DNA of 35,696 nucleotides from positions 1-35,696 of the forward strand of contig JAKOQZ010000023.1 of the NCBI GenBank assembly GCA_029778105.1, given 5' to 3'. Source of the stretch: Pseudomonadota bacterium (GTDB taxonomy: Bacteria > Pseudomonadota > Alphaproteobacteria > Micropepsales > Micropepsaceae). The notes under the pieces are model-generated. The model had not been told where the DNA came from. It ran no database searches and saw only the letters and a list, made by a program, of their open reading frames with translations. Positions 9,282 through 17,474 of this stretch are shown one piece after another. The position numbers and the translations under genes were made by a program. Numbering within the stretch: position 1 is the first letter of the stretch; each line of letters starts with the position of its first letter.

Positions 9282-11204
9282 ATGGGCCTTGTGATCAAGT
9301 TTTTGGGCCAGCCCTATCCGGGCCGGGAAGTGACGATCGACGACACCAAGGATGAGGTGAAGTTCGGACGCGGCGTCGATTGCGATGTCGGCTTTCCCGA
9401 AGATCTGGCGATCGTCAGCCGCGACCATTTCGCGCTGCGCCGCGAGCTTGGCGGCTACAAGTTCGTCATCAACCGCGAAAAACCCGTCTTCCTGAACGGC
9501 CGCCCGGTCTATGACGACCAGGACCTGCCCAAGTCGGCCGAAATCCAGCTCTCGGGCCCGACCGGCCCCAAGCTGCGCCTCGAGCGCACTGATGGCGGCC
9601 CGTCGAACCAGATCAAAACCGAGATCCTGAAGCCGCAGAAGGATCTGACCGAAGTCGTTCGCGACACCTCGACCCGGGGCAACCGCACGCTGGGCCTGGT
9701 GGCCGGCATCGCGGCGCTGGTCGCCGTGCTGGGCGCGGGCGGCTATTTCATCACCAAGAGCCTGCAGCAGGACGTGACGACGATCGGCGGCGACGTCGCC
9801 GGCATCAAGGAACAGCTCGTCTCGATCACCAAGGACCTGCCCGAGATCAAGGCGCAGGCCGCGGCCGCCGCGGGCGCGACGCCGGCCAATCTGGCGGCGA
9901 TCATCGAGAAGAACAAAGAGTCGGTCTACATGGTGTCGATCCAGCTGCCTTCGGGCTCTCGGATGGGCAGCGGCACCGCTTCGGTGGTTCAGCTTCCCGA
10001 CGGCACCAAGGCGCTGGCGACCAACAGCCACGTCGCCGACATCATGAAGGACATCGAGGGCGATCCGCGCCTGGCCGGCGCCAAGCTGGTCGTGACGCAG
10101 CCCAAGGGTCCGGACTACACGACGCTGACCGTCACCCATGTGCAGAAGCATCCGGGCTATGACGCGTTCAACGCCTGGCAGGAGAAGTACTTCGTCAAGG
10201 CGCAGACCCTGTCTGCGGCCCGCATGGAGTTTGTGCCCGGCTTCGACGTTGCGCTGCTGTTCGTGGACCAGCCCGAGAAGCTGGGCACGCCGCTGACCTA
10301 TGCGCCGCGCGAAGCGATGGAGAACATGAAGGCCGGCGAGCAGCTGGTGCTGATCGGCTATCCGATGGAGCAGCTGAAGGGCACGGACGCCGCGCGTCCC
10401 GAGCCGACCTCGCAGACCGGCATCGTGACGTCGATGACGACGTTCTTCCTGTCGCGCGCCGATGCGAAGGACGATCTGCTGGTGCAGCACTCGGTGCCCG
10501 CCACCGGCGGCGCGTCGGGCAGCCCGATGTTCAACACCAAGGGTGAGGTCGTCGCCTTCCTGAACGCCGGCAACATCATCATCTACCAGACGCCGGACGG
10601 CGGCACGATGCGCCAGCCCTCGGGCGCGCTGGTGAACTACGCCCAGCGCGCCGACATGCTGCTCGACCTTGCCGAAGGCAAGGCCGACGGCCTGATGCCC
10701 GGCTATCTGAAGAAGTTCGACGAGGCGGAAGACCAGCTCACCAAGACGCCTGAGGTCTTCATCTCCGATCTCGTTCAGCTGTTCGGCCAGGAAATGGGCG
10801 ACCAGAAGAACGTGACCAAGGTCGCCGAAGTCGAAGGCGCCATGGATACGCCGGTTCCCTGGCTGGAGAACCGTCTGGGCGCAGGCGCCGAGATCGAGGT
10901 CACCGAGCCGGGCGTCTATGTCATCGCCGGCGCCTCGCTGGACAAGCGCATCATCCAGACCTCGCTGTATGAAGTGCTTCCGGACGGCACGATCCAGTAT
11001 CTCGACAGCGGCGTGAACCTGACGCCTTACTCGTTCGTGGTGTCGGGCCGTGAAAAGACCGGCAAGCTCTATGCCGTCGTCACCGACCTCACCTCACCGG
11101 CGGCTCCGGCCGACGGCGCCGCGCCTGCCGCGACGCCCGCGACGCCTGCGGTCACGCCGGGCAAGGTGAAGATCTGGGTCTATCGCGGCAAGCCCGCCAG
11201 CTGA
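9282..11204 (+). CDS. FHA domain / membrane-anchored trypsin-like protease (copy 1)
   Basis: A 640-aa protein. The N-terminal FHA domain carries the phosphothreonine-binding signature: FGRG at 28-31, VSRDHF near 45-50 and NGRPV near 72. A transmembrane helix follows (GLVAGIAALVAVLGAGGYF, about 137-157). The next domain is a trypsin-like serine protease with all three catalytic residues visible: His250 in TNSHVAD, Asp322 in GFDVALLFVD and Ser412 in GGASGSPMF. A C-terminal region of about 170 residues may bind partners. The protease probably faces the periplasm and the FHA domain the cytoplasm, so phosphorylation inside could recruit or switch the protease. The ATG at 9282 has GGGGAG 6 bases upstream; the long upstream open frame is shadow. 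A strong terminator follows. A paralogue lies at 11881. Confidence 0.88.
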   Translation: MGLVIKFLGQPYPGREVTIDDTKDEVKFGRGVDCDVGFPEDLAIVSRDHFALRRELGGYKFVINREKPVFLNGRPVYDDQDLPKSAEIQLSGPTGPKLRLERTDGGPSNQIKTEILKPQKDLTEVVRDTSTRGNRTLGLVAGIAALVAVLGAGGYFITKSLQQDVTTIGGDVAGIKEQLVSITKDLPEIKAQAAAAAGATPANLAAIIEKNKESVYMVSIQLPSGSRMGSGTASVVQLPDGTKALATNSHVADIMKDIEGDPRLAGAKLVVTQPKGPDYTTLTVTHVQKHPGYDAFNAWQEKYFVKAQTLSAARMEFVPGFDVALLFVDQPEKLGTPLTYAPREAMENMKAGEQLVLIGYPMEQLKGTDAARPEPTSQTGIVTSMTTFFLSRADAKDDLLVQHSVPATGGASGSPMFNTKGEVVAFLNAGNIIIYQTPDGGTMRQPSGALVNYAQRADMLLDLAEGKADGLMPGYLKKFDEAEDQLTKTPEVFISDLVQLFGQEMGDQKNVTKVAEVEGAMDTPVPWLENRLGAGAEIEVTEPGVYVIAGASLDKRIIQTSLYEVLPDGTIQYLDSGVNLTPYSFVVSGREKTGKLYAVVTDLTSPAAPADGAAPAATPATPAVTPGKVKIWVYRGKPAS

Positions 11205-11225
11205 TCCAGACAACAGACCCGAGCT

Positions 11226-11259
11226 GAGGCCCGGCGGAAACGCCGGGCCTCTTGCTTTT
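11226..11259 (+). terminator. Rho-independent terminator after FHA-protease 1
   Basis: A perfect 11-bp stem, GAGGCCCGGCG (11226-11236) with CGCCGGGCCTC (11241-11251), closed by a GAAA tetraloop and followed by TTGCTTTT. It lies 22 bases after the protease stop, so the downstream GNAT gene probably has its own promoter or depends on read-through. Confidence 0.85.
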
Positions 11260-11285
11260 GGGGCTTCGCCGTCAATGATCGCGCC

Positions 11286-11804
11286 ATGCTTGTGCGCGAC
11301 GCCACCGACGACGACCTGCCGGCCATCGTGGCGATCTTCAATTACGCCGTGCGCGACACGACCGCCGTTTTCAGCACGCTCGAGACAGATGTGGCCGCCC
11401 GCGCGGCGTGGGTGGCGGTGCGCCGCGCCAAGGGTTTCCCGGTGCTGGTCGCCGAGGCCGACGGGCGCGTTGCCGGCTTCGCCGCATATGACCAGTTCCG
11501 CTCATTTCCCGGCTATCGCCACACTGTGGAACATTCGGTCTATGTCGACCCGGCGGTGCAGCGGCGGGGCACGGGGCGGGCGCTGATGGAAGCGCTGATC
11601 GCGGACGCGAAAACGCGAGGGCTCCACGTCATGGTCGGCGGCATCGATGCCGACAATGCCGCCTCGATCGCCCTGCATGAAGCGCTGGGCTTCAGGGAGA
11701 CCGGCCGGCTGCCCGAGGTCGGGGCGAAGTTCGGGCGCTGGCTGTCGCTGGTCTTCATGCAGCTGGTGCTCAACCCCGGCGCCGCACCGCCTGAGGCGCG
11801 CTGA
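11286..11804 (+). CDS. GNAT N-acetyltransferase (phosphinothricin acetyltransferase-like)
   Basis: A 172-aa single-domain GNAT enzyme. It begins LVRDATDDDLPAIVAIFNYA and has the acetyl-CoA-binding motif A, VDPAVQRRGTGRALMEALI (RRGTG near residue 93), then the motif B pattern NAASIALHEALGFRETGRL. The order and the terminal GRWLSLVFMQL match the phosphinothricin/methionine-sulfoximine acetyltransferase branch, which acetylates an amino group on small amino-acid-like substrates. The actual substrate is unknown. It sits between the two FHA-protease paralogues on the same strand. That may be chance, or it may mean that it belongs to the system. Confidence 0.88.
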   Translation: MLVRDATDDDLPAIVAIFNYAVRDTTAVFSTLETDVAARAAWVAVRRAKGFPVLVAEADGRVAGFAAYDQFRSFPGYRHTVEHSVYVDPAVQRRGTGRALMEALIADAKTRGLHVMVGGIDADNAASIALHEALGFRETGRLPEVGAKFGRWLSLVFMQLVLNPGAAPPEAR

Positions 11805-11880
11805 CGCAGGCAGCAGGGCGGGCTTGGCCCGGCCCGTGCGCGTCTCCTAGGGTGCGCCCCTGTTTCGGAGACGCTCGTCC

Positions 11881-13785
11881 ATGCCGCTGAAAATTCGCTA
11901 CACCAACGGCGCCTATGCCGGCCGCGACATCGATATCGAGGACAGCAAGGAAGAGGTGCGGTTCGGGCGCGGCCTGGACGCCGACATTCCCTTTCCCGAA
12001 GACCTGACGCTGGTCAGCCATCAGCATTTCGGGCTGCGCAAGGAGTATGGCGGCTACAAATTCATCATCAATCACGAGAAGCCCGTCTTCATGAACGGGC
12101 GGCCGGTGCTGGACGGGCAGGACCTGCCGCGCATCGCCGAACTGCAGCTCTCGGGACCGAACGGCCCGCGCCTCAAGATCGAGCGGACCGACGCCTATGG
12201 CGCGAACCAGCTGAAAACCCAAATTCTGGGCTCCGCCGACAATGTGGCCAGCGTTCTGACCAAGGGCGAGACGCGCGACCGCCGCACGTCGCGCACGCTG
12301 GGGCTGGTCGCGGCGGCGCTGATCGCGGCGGCGGCGGGCGGGTATTTCCTGCTGCGCGGCACAGAAGAGAAGGTCGCGGCGACCGATGCGGCCGTGAAGC
12401 AGACCAGCGAGCAGGTGGCGCAGACCCAGCAGGATGTCGCGAGCCTGAAAGAGCAGATCCCGGGCATCAAGGAACAGATCGCCTCGATGGGCGCGCCGCA
12501 GGATTTCACGGCGATCATCGAGAAGGTGAAGGGCTCGGTCTATCAGGTGGCGATCGAGCTGCCGTCGGGCACGCTGGAAGCGATGGGCACGGCTTGGGTT
12601 ACGCAGATGCCGGACGGCAGCAAGGTGATGGCGACCAACGCCCATGTCGCCGATCTCTATGAAGAGGCCAAAACGCCGAAATGGGGCAGCGGCAGGCTGG
12701 TGGTGATCGAGCCGAAGGGGCCGGAGTTCCGGCACTTCGTCGTCACCGGCATCAAGAAGCATCCCGGCTATGACGCCTGGAGCGAATGGGCGAACGCGAT
12801 GTACGCCAAGATGGATGCCGGCACGATCCGCAGCGTGGCGCTGCCCATCGCCTATGACGTCGCCATCATGACGGTGGAGAATCCGCAGGATCTGGGCGAG
12901 CCGCTGAAGATCGCGCCCGAAGCCGACATGGAATCGATGAAGGCGGGCCAGCCGCTGCTGCAGATCGGCTATCCCTCCGAGCGGGTGCTGGGCACCGATG
13001 TCTCGCGGCCCGAGCCCAACACCAATTCCGGCGTGATCGCGGCGATGACCTCGTTCTTCCTGTCGTCGGACGAAGCGGCCGACCGGCAGTTCATCCAGCA
13101 TACGGCGGCGGGCGCGGGCGGCTCGTCGGGCAGCGCGATGTTCAACGCCAAGGGCGAGGTGGTCGGGCTGCACAATTCCGGCAACTACATCTTCATCCAG
13201 ACCGGACCCGGCGAGAACGACTACGAACGCGTTCCCTCGGCCGGCAACATCAACTATGCGCAGCGCGCCGACATGCTGGTGGAGCTGATGCAGGGGCGCG
13301 CCGAAGAGCGGCTGGAGAAGGTCTACAAGCCGCAATGGGCCGCGGCCGAGGCGCGTTTCTCCAAGGCCCCCGACGCGATCGTGAAGGATCTCGTCACCTG
13401 GCTCGCCGCCGATGTCGGCGGCATGGACAAGGTGAGCGTCTGGAAGGAGCAGGAGGTCGAGATGACCGCCACCGAGGCGCTGGTCGAGGGCAAGCGCGCC
13501 ACGGTGTTCGAGTTCGATCCGCCGGTCGGCAAGATCTATCTCTTCCTCGCCCAGGCGATGGACGGCCGCAATATCGGCATGTCGATCTTCGCCAAGGAGG
13601 ACAATTCGCTGTTCGGCGTGGGCGCGCGCGGATCGTTCTTCTCGGCCTATACGATCTGGTATGACGGGCCGCTGCCGATCAAGGTGGTGGTGTTCGACGA
13701 TTATGGCGGCGACGTCGCCTCCGACACCCGCCCGCCCGGCAAGGTCAAGCTGACGGTCTATGAAGGGCCGATGCCGACGCAATAG
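11881..13785 (+). CDS. FHA domain / membrane-anchored trypsin-like protease (copy 2)
   Basis: A 634-aa paralogue of the protein encoded at 9282, with the same order throughout. The FHA domain has FGRG at 28-31, then VSHQHF where copy 1 has VSRDHF, then NGRPV. One transmembrane helix lies near 139-158 (TLGLVAAALIAAAAGGYFLL). A coiled-coil-like linker (QTSEQVAQTQQDVASLKEQ) leads to a trypsin-like protease with His255 (TNAHVAD), Asp326 (AYDVAIMTVEN) and Ser416 (GGSSGSAMF). The change of the conserved Ser-Arg-x-His to Ser-His-x-His in the FHA loop may alter phosphopeptide specificity. The stop lies 6 bases from the stop of the convergent kinase gene. GGAG at 11867-11870 is the likely ribosome-binding site. 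Confidence 0.88.
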   Translation: MPLKIRYTNGAYAGRDIDIEDSKEEVRFGRGLDADIPFPEDLTLVSHQHFGLRKEYGGYKFIINHEKPVFMNGRPVLDGQDLPRIAELQLSGPNGPRLKIERTDAYGANQLKTQILGSADNVASVLTKGETRDRRTSRTLGLVAAALIAAAAGGYFLLRGTEEKVAATDAAVKQTSEQVAQTQQDVASLKEQIPGIKEQIASMGAPQDFTAIIEKVKGSVYQVAIELPSGTLEAMGTAWVTQMPDGSKVMATNAHVADLYEEAKTPKWGSGRLVVIEPKGPEFRHFVVTGIKKHPGYDAWSEWANAMYAKMDAGTIRSVALPIAYDVAIMTVENPQDLGEPLKIAPEADMESMKAGQPLLQIGYPSERVLGTDVSRPEPNTNSGVIAAMTSFFLSSDEAADRQFIQHTAAGAGGSSGSAMFNAKGEVVGLHNSGNYIFIQTGPGENDYERVPSAGNINYAQRADMLVELMQGRAEERLEKVYKPQWAAAEARFSKAPDAIVKDLVTWLAADVGGMDKVSVWKEQEVEMTATEALVEGKRATVFEFDPPVGKIYLFLAQAMDGRNIGMSIFAKEDNSLFGVGARGSFFSAYTIWYDGPLPIKVVVFDDYGGDVASDTRPPGKVKLTVYEGPMPTQ

Positions 13786-13791
13786 GCGGCG

Positions 13792-15879
13792 TCAGCCTTT
13801 CGCGGCGCGTTCGGCCTCGGCGAGTGTGCGGATCTGTTCGAAGCGGTGCGCGGCCGCTTCGACATCGGCGATCCGTTCGGCGGCCGGCGCCAGCATCTCG
13901 CGCACCAGCGTGAAGAAGGCCCGCTCGGCTTCGGTGTGGGTGTCGGCATCGCCGCCGCCGCCGAACCAGCTTTTTTTCTTCGGCGCAGGATCGGGCACGG
14001 AGTCGCGGCCTTTCTCGGGCCGCGCGCCCGAGAACCATTCCCACGCCATGACGCCCAGCGGATAGATGTCGAGCGTCTTTTCCGGCGTCTGCACGGTGGC
14101 CTGCTCGGGCGGGGCATAGCCGCGCGTGCCTGCGCCGCCCTGAAAGCCGGGCAGGACGACGCCGGCGACATGGGCGATGCCGAAATCGATGACGACCGGC
14201 GCGCCGGCATCGGTCATCACCACGTTTTCCGGCTTGATGTCGCGATGCACGACGCCGCCCCGGTGCAGCGCGCCGATGGCGTGGCAGATGAGCGCCATGT
14301 AGTGCGCGATACGGTCGAGCGTCTTCACCGATCCTTCGGCGAAAACGGCGCGCAGCTGCCTGCCCTGCACGAATTGCTGGACGATATAGGGGTTGGCGAC
14401 GGCGTCGCGGCCGATGGCGTAAACCTCGGCGACGCCGGGGTGGCGGGCGCGGGCCGCCGCTTCGATCTCGAGACGGAGCGAATCGAGAAAGGTCTCGCGG
14501 GTGGCGCGGTCGTAGACCGCATCGATCTGCAGCAATTTCAGCGCAACGTCGCGCCCGCGCTGGAGATCGTGGGCGCGGTAAACCGTGCCGAACGAGCCGG
14601 CGCCCAGTTCCTCGCGGATGAAATAGCCGGAGAGGGCCTCGTCCGGCCGCCAGCCGATGGCGCGGCCGGATTCTTCCGACACGCCTTCTTCCACGCCATA
14701 GCGCGCCATGGTTTCAGACAGGGTCCGCAGATAGCGGGTGAGGCCGCGCGCCTTGCAGCGCTTGACGGCGAGGAGCAGTGCGGCGGCCGCGTCGCCCGTG
14801 CGATCCTGCGCACGATAGAGATCGGAGGCGAGCAGGCGGGCCTGAATTTCGACGTCGGGCAGGTCCATATAGGTGAGCTGCTGAAGCGCGCCCTCCGCCA
14901 GCAGCAGGGCGCGCGCGCCGTCATCGGTCTTCAGCGCCTCGGCCTCGATCAGATCGAGCAGGAGCTTCTCGAAATCCGCGCCGCGCTCGGGCAGCAGGGC
15001 GTGCGCTTCGGACAGGACGGCCATCGCGCCCTTGGTGTCGCCGATGCCGGCGAGCGTGTCGGCCTTGTCCTTGAGGCAGAAGAAGGCGATGCCGCTGAGC
15101 CCCTGCGCCCGGGCGAGGGCGAGCCCTTCGTCGAGCCGGACGAGGGCCTCGCCGGTCTTGCCCTCGGCGGCCAGCACGCGGCCGATGTCGTTCATCAGCT
15201 TGGCCTCGCCGCGCACGTCGCCGATCTGGCGGGCCAGCGCGATGTCGTTGTTGAAGTAATGCAGCGCGTCGGCATAGCGGCCGGACTGAAAGGCGAGGCG
15301 GCCGAGATTGCCGAGCGTGATGGCGACCCCCTGGCGGTCGCCCAGCACGGTCTTGTCGGCGAGCGAGCGGGCATAGGCGGCGAGCGCCTGATCGACCTGG
15401 CCGAGCGCGGCATAGACCGTGCCGAGGCTGTCGTTCACCTGGGCCGAACCGGGGATCGACGCGACTGCGCTGTAGCCGTCGGCTGCGGCCAGCAGATCCT
15501 TGACCGCGCTCTGCATGTCGACCCGGCGCATCTCGATCAGCCCGCGCAGATGCAGCGCGCGCGGCCGGGCGGCGGCTTCCGCGCCGCCCTTTTCGATGAC
15601 GGGCTCGATCAGCTTCAAAACCTCGGCTTCGCCGCCGATCTTGCGCATTTCGCAGGCCGCCAGCTCCAGCGCCGCCGCAGCGGCGAGGCGGGGCTCAGCC
15701 ATCAGCGCCTGCAGATCGCCCCGTGCCTCTTCGAACCGGCCAAGCTGAACCAGCGCGGCGGCGCGCGCGAAACGCTCGTCGTCATTCGCCGGCACGACAG
15801 CGGCGAGGTCTGCGAACGCGCCGCTATGGAGCTTGTCTTCCACAGGGCCGTCGAGAAGGTCGACCGTCTTGATCCACAT
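13792..15879 (-). CDS. TPR-domain serine/threonine protein kinase
   Basis: A 695-aa protein. Residues about 20-410 are a run of TPR repeats (LGTVYAALGQVDQALAAYAR, ITLGNLGRLAFQSGRYADAL). Residues about 430-690 are a Hanks-type kinase domain with glycine loop GAGSFGTVYRAHD, Lys448 in VALKLL, catalytic loop HRDIKPEN with Asp547, and DFGIAH with Asp565; all key residues are present. There is no transmembrane helix, unlike many bacterial PknB-type kinases, so it is probably cytosolic and takes its input through the TPRs. The start at 15879 has AGGAGA 8 bases upstream; the frame stays open for 43 more codons without support. It is convergent with FHA-protease 2. FHA domains read phosphothreonine, so the two proteases are the obvious candidate partners. 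Confidence 0.92.
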   Translation of the reverse strand: MWIKTVDLLDGPVEDKLHSGAFADLAAVVPANDDERFARAAALVQLGRFEEARGDLQALMAEPRLAAAAALELAACEMRKIGGEAEVLKLIEPVIEKGGAEAAARPRALHLRGLIEMRRVDMQSAVKDLLAAADGYSAVASIPGSAQVNDSLGTVYAALGQVDQALAAYARSLADKTVLGDRQGVAITLGNLGRLAFQSGRYADALHYFNNDIALARQIGDVRGEAKLMNDIGRVLAAEGKTGEALVRLDEGLALARAQGLSGIAFFCLKDKADTLAGIGDTKGAMAVLSEAHALLPERGADFEKLLLDLIEAEALKTDDGARALLLAEGALQQLTYMDLPDVEIQARLLASDLYRAQDRTGDAAAALLLAVKRCKARGLTRYLRTLSETMARYGVEEGVSEESGRAIGWRPDEALSGYFIREELGAGSFGTVYRAHDLQRGRDVALKLLQIDAVYDRATRETFLDSLRLEIEAAARARHPGVAEVYAIGRDAVANPYIVQQFVQGRQLRAVFAEGSVKTLDRIAHYMALICHAIGALHRGGVVHRDIKPENVVMTDAGAPVVIDFGIAHVAGVVLPGFQGGAGTRGYAPPEQATVQTPEKTLDIYPLGVMAWEWFSGARPEKGRDSVPDPAPKKKSWFGGGGDADTHTEAERAFFTLVREMLAPAAERIADVEAAAHRFEQIRTLAEAERAAKG

Positions 15880-16200
15880 GGCGGAACTCTCCTGGTGAGG
15901 CGCGGCAAACTGCGCCGCAATGCCACAAAACCGGGGCTTTGCGGCGGCGTGTTGACTTTGCCCGCTATCGCCCCATGTTTGAAGCATGACACGGTCGATG
16001 AATTCCACATCGCTGGCCCGGCGGGTTCACCCGATCGCGGGCGAATAGCCCCTCGATCCGGCCAAGGCCCCGGGTCCAGGGGTGTCATTCCATCCAGGGC
16101 GTTCCTCAGGATGCGCCCGTCCGGCCTTCCCCTTTCGCTTCTTTCCTCCCGCGCCCCCTGAACGGCGCGGTTTCACGCCAAGAGTTCCAAGAGTTTCGTC
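15880..16200. other. Divergent intergenic region, kinase / rnk
   Basis: 321 bases between the kinase start (minus) and the rnk-like start (plus). It must contain promoters for both. A TTGACT occurs near 15953 on the plus strand, but I see no good -10 at the right distance. An imperfect direct repeat, AAGAGTTCC / AAGAGTTTC, lies just before the rnk start. No gene is supported here. Confidence 0.5.
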
Positions 16201-16581
16201 ATGAAATCCCACCTGCCGCCTATCGTCATTTCCGCAGCCGATCACGAGCGCCTTGCAGCCATCGCCGAGCCTGCCGCGCGCCGCGACCTGGAAGCCGCCG
16301 AAGCCCTGCTCGCAGAACTCGACCGCGCCGATGTCGTCGCCGACGATGCCGTGCCGGCGGATGTCGTGCGCATGGGGTCGACGGTGACGTTCCGCGCCGA
16401 TGGCGGCGCAGCCCAGACGGTGACGCTGGTCTATCCGCAGGAGGCCGATATCGATGCGATGCGCATTTCGGTGCTGACGCCGGTGGGCGCGGCGCTGGTC
16501 GGCATGAAGCGGGGCGAGACGATCAACTGGACCGATCCGCTGGGCCGGCCCCGTTCGCTGCAGGTGGAAATGGTCGCCTGA
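16201..16581 (+). CDS. rnk: Rnk-like GreA/GreB-family protein
   Basis: A 126-aa protein with a short N-terminal coiled-coil (LEAAEALLAELDRADVV) followed by a GreA/GreB C-terminal FKBP-like domain: VRMGSTVTFRADGG, VTLVYPQEADID and VLTPVGAALVGMKRGETINW. Length and order match Rnk (regulator of nucleoside diphosphate kinase), which binds RNA polymerase through the Gre-type domain; it lacks the long GreA coiled-coil. PEADxD and SxLxPxGxALxGxxxGx patterns are typical of the family. Its stop is 2 bases from the stop of the convergent transglutaminase gene. The name rests on family resemblance, and the role in this organism is not shown. Confidence 0.85.
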   Translation: MKSHLPPIVISAADHERLAAIAEPAARRDLEAAEALLAELDRADVVADDAVPADVVRMGSTVTFRADGGAAQTVTLVYPQEADIDAMRISVLTPVGAALVGMKRGETINWTDPLGRPRSLQVEMVA

Positions 16582-16583
16582 AC

Positions 16584-17474
16584 TCAGGCGGCGTTCGCTT
16601 CCTCGACCGGCGCGACGTCGACGCCGACCTCGACCTCGTGCTCGCCGCCGCCCAGCATGATGCCGCTGATCGGCGAGATGTCGGCATAGTCGCGGCCATA
16701 GGCCAGCGTGATGTGCTCGTCGTCGGGCAGGATGCCGTTGGTGGGATCGAAGTCGATCCAGCCGAGCGGCGGGCACCACACGCCCACCCAGGCATGGCTC
16801 TGGTCGGCGCCCTGCAGCTTGGGGCGTCCCGGCGGCGGGCGGGTCATCAGATAGCCGCTGACATAGCGGGCGGCGATGCCGCGAGCGCGCAGGACGGCGA
16901 GCATCACATGGCTCTGGTCCTGGCAGACGCCGGCTTCCAGCTCGAACACCTTGTCGACGGGCGTGGAGGCGTCGGTGACGCCGGGCTTGTATTTGATGTC
17001 GCGGCGGACGCGGTGCATCAGATCGCGCGCGGCCAGCGCCACCGGGCGTCCCGGCGTGAAATCGTCTTCGGCATAGCGCAGGAGATCGCGTTCGGCGCGG
17101 GTCAGCGGCGTGTCGAACATGAACTGCGCCGCCTCGATCTCGGCGTCGTGCCGGGCGGTGGACAGCGTGTCGCCGATCGTGTCCCAGGCGGCGGTCATCT
17201 CGATGTCGCGCGGGCGGCGGCGCGAGACGCGCACGATCGAGCGGGCATCGATCACCAGCTTGTCGTGCGGCTCGTCCAGGGTGACGAGCTCCATCCGGTT
17301 GCCGAAATAATCGTCGCGCGCGGTGCGCCGCCCGGGCGAAGGCTCGATGGCGACTTCCGACGAGGCGCAGACCTGGTTGTCGGTGAGGCGCGGGCGCAGG
17401 CGCATGACATGCTGCGAGGCGGTGACGCGCGTGGCGTATTCGTAAGTGGTGACGTGGCGGACGTGGTAGAGCAT
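16584..17474 (-). CDS. Transglutaminase-like family protein
   Basis: A 296-aa protein. An N-terminal bacterial transglutaminase-associated domain (LYHVRHVTTYEYATRVTAS) is followed by a transglutaminase/papain-like core with Cys184 in EAGVCQDQSHVM, His227 in DQSHAWVGVW and Asp241 in GWIDFDPTNG, so the catalytic triad is intact. Such proteins act as cysteine peptidases or acyl-transferases. It is the last gene of a minus-strand operon: its ATG overlaps the TGA of the ATP-grasp/alpha-E gene by one base (TGATG), with an alternative GTG one codon earlier. The constant pairing of this family with CP-ATP-grasp and alpha-E proteins suggests that it cleaves or transfers a peptide made by the ligase. 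The substrate is unknown. Confidence 0.9.
   Translation of the reverse strand: MLYHVRHVTTYEYATRVTASQHVMRLRPRLTDNQVCASSEVAIEPSPGRRTARDDYFGNRMELVTLDEPHDKLVIDARSIVRVSRRRPRDIEMTAAWDTIGDTLSTARHDAEIEAAQFMFDTPLTRAERDLLRYAEDDFTPGRPVALAARDLMHRVRRDIKYKPGVTDASTPVDKVFELEAGVCQDQSHVMLAVLRARGIAARYVSGYLMTRPPPGRPKLQGADQSHAWVGVWCPPLGWIDFDPTNGILPDDEHITLAYGRDYADISPISGIMLGGGEHEVEVGVDVAPVEEANAA

Noticed and set aside
9111-10490. Long N-terminal extension of the SLOG gene frame
   Set aside because: It would overlap the FHA-protease gene and is Arg/His-rich; the ATG at 9110 has a good ribosome-binding site.
13846-16161. 771-codon plus-strand frame opposite the kinase
   Set aside because: Shadow of the TPR-kinase; the kinase motifs on the minus strand are complete.
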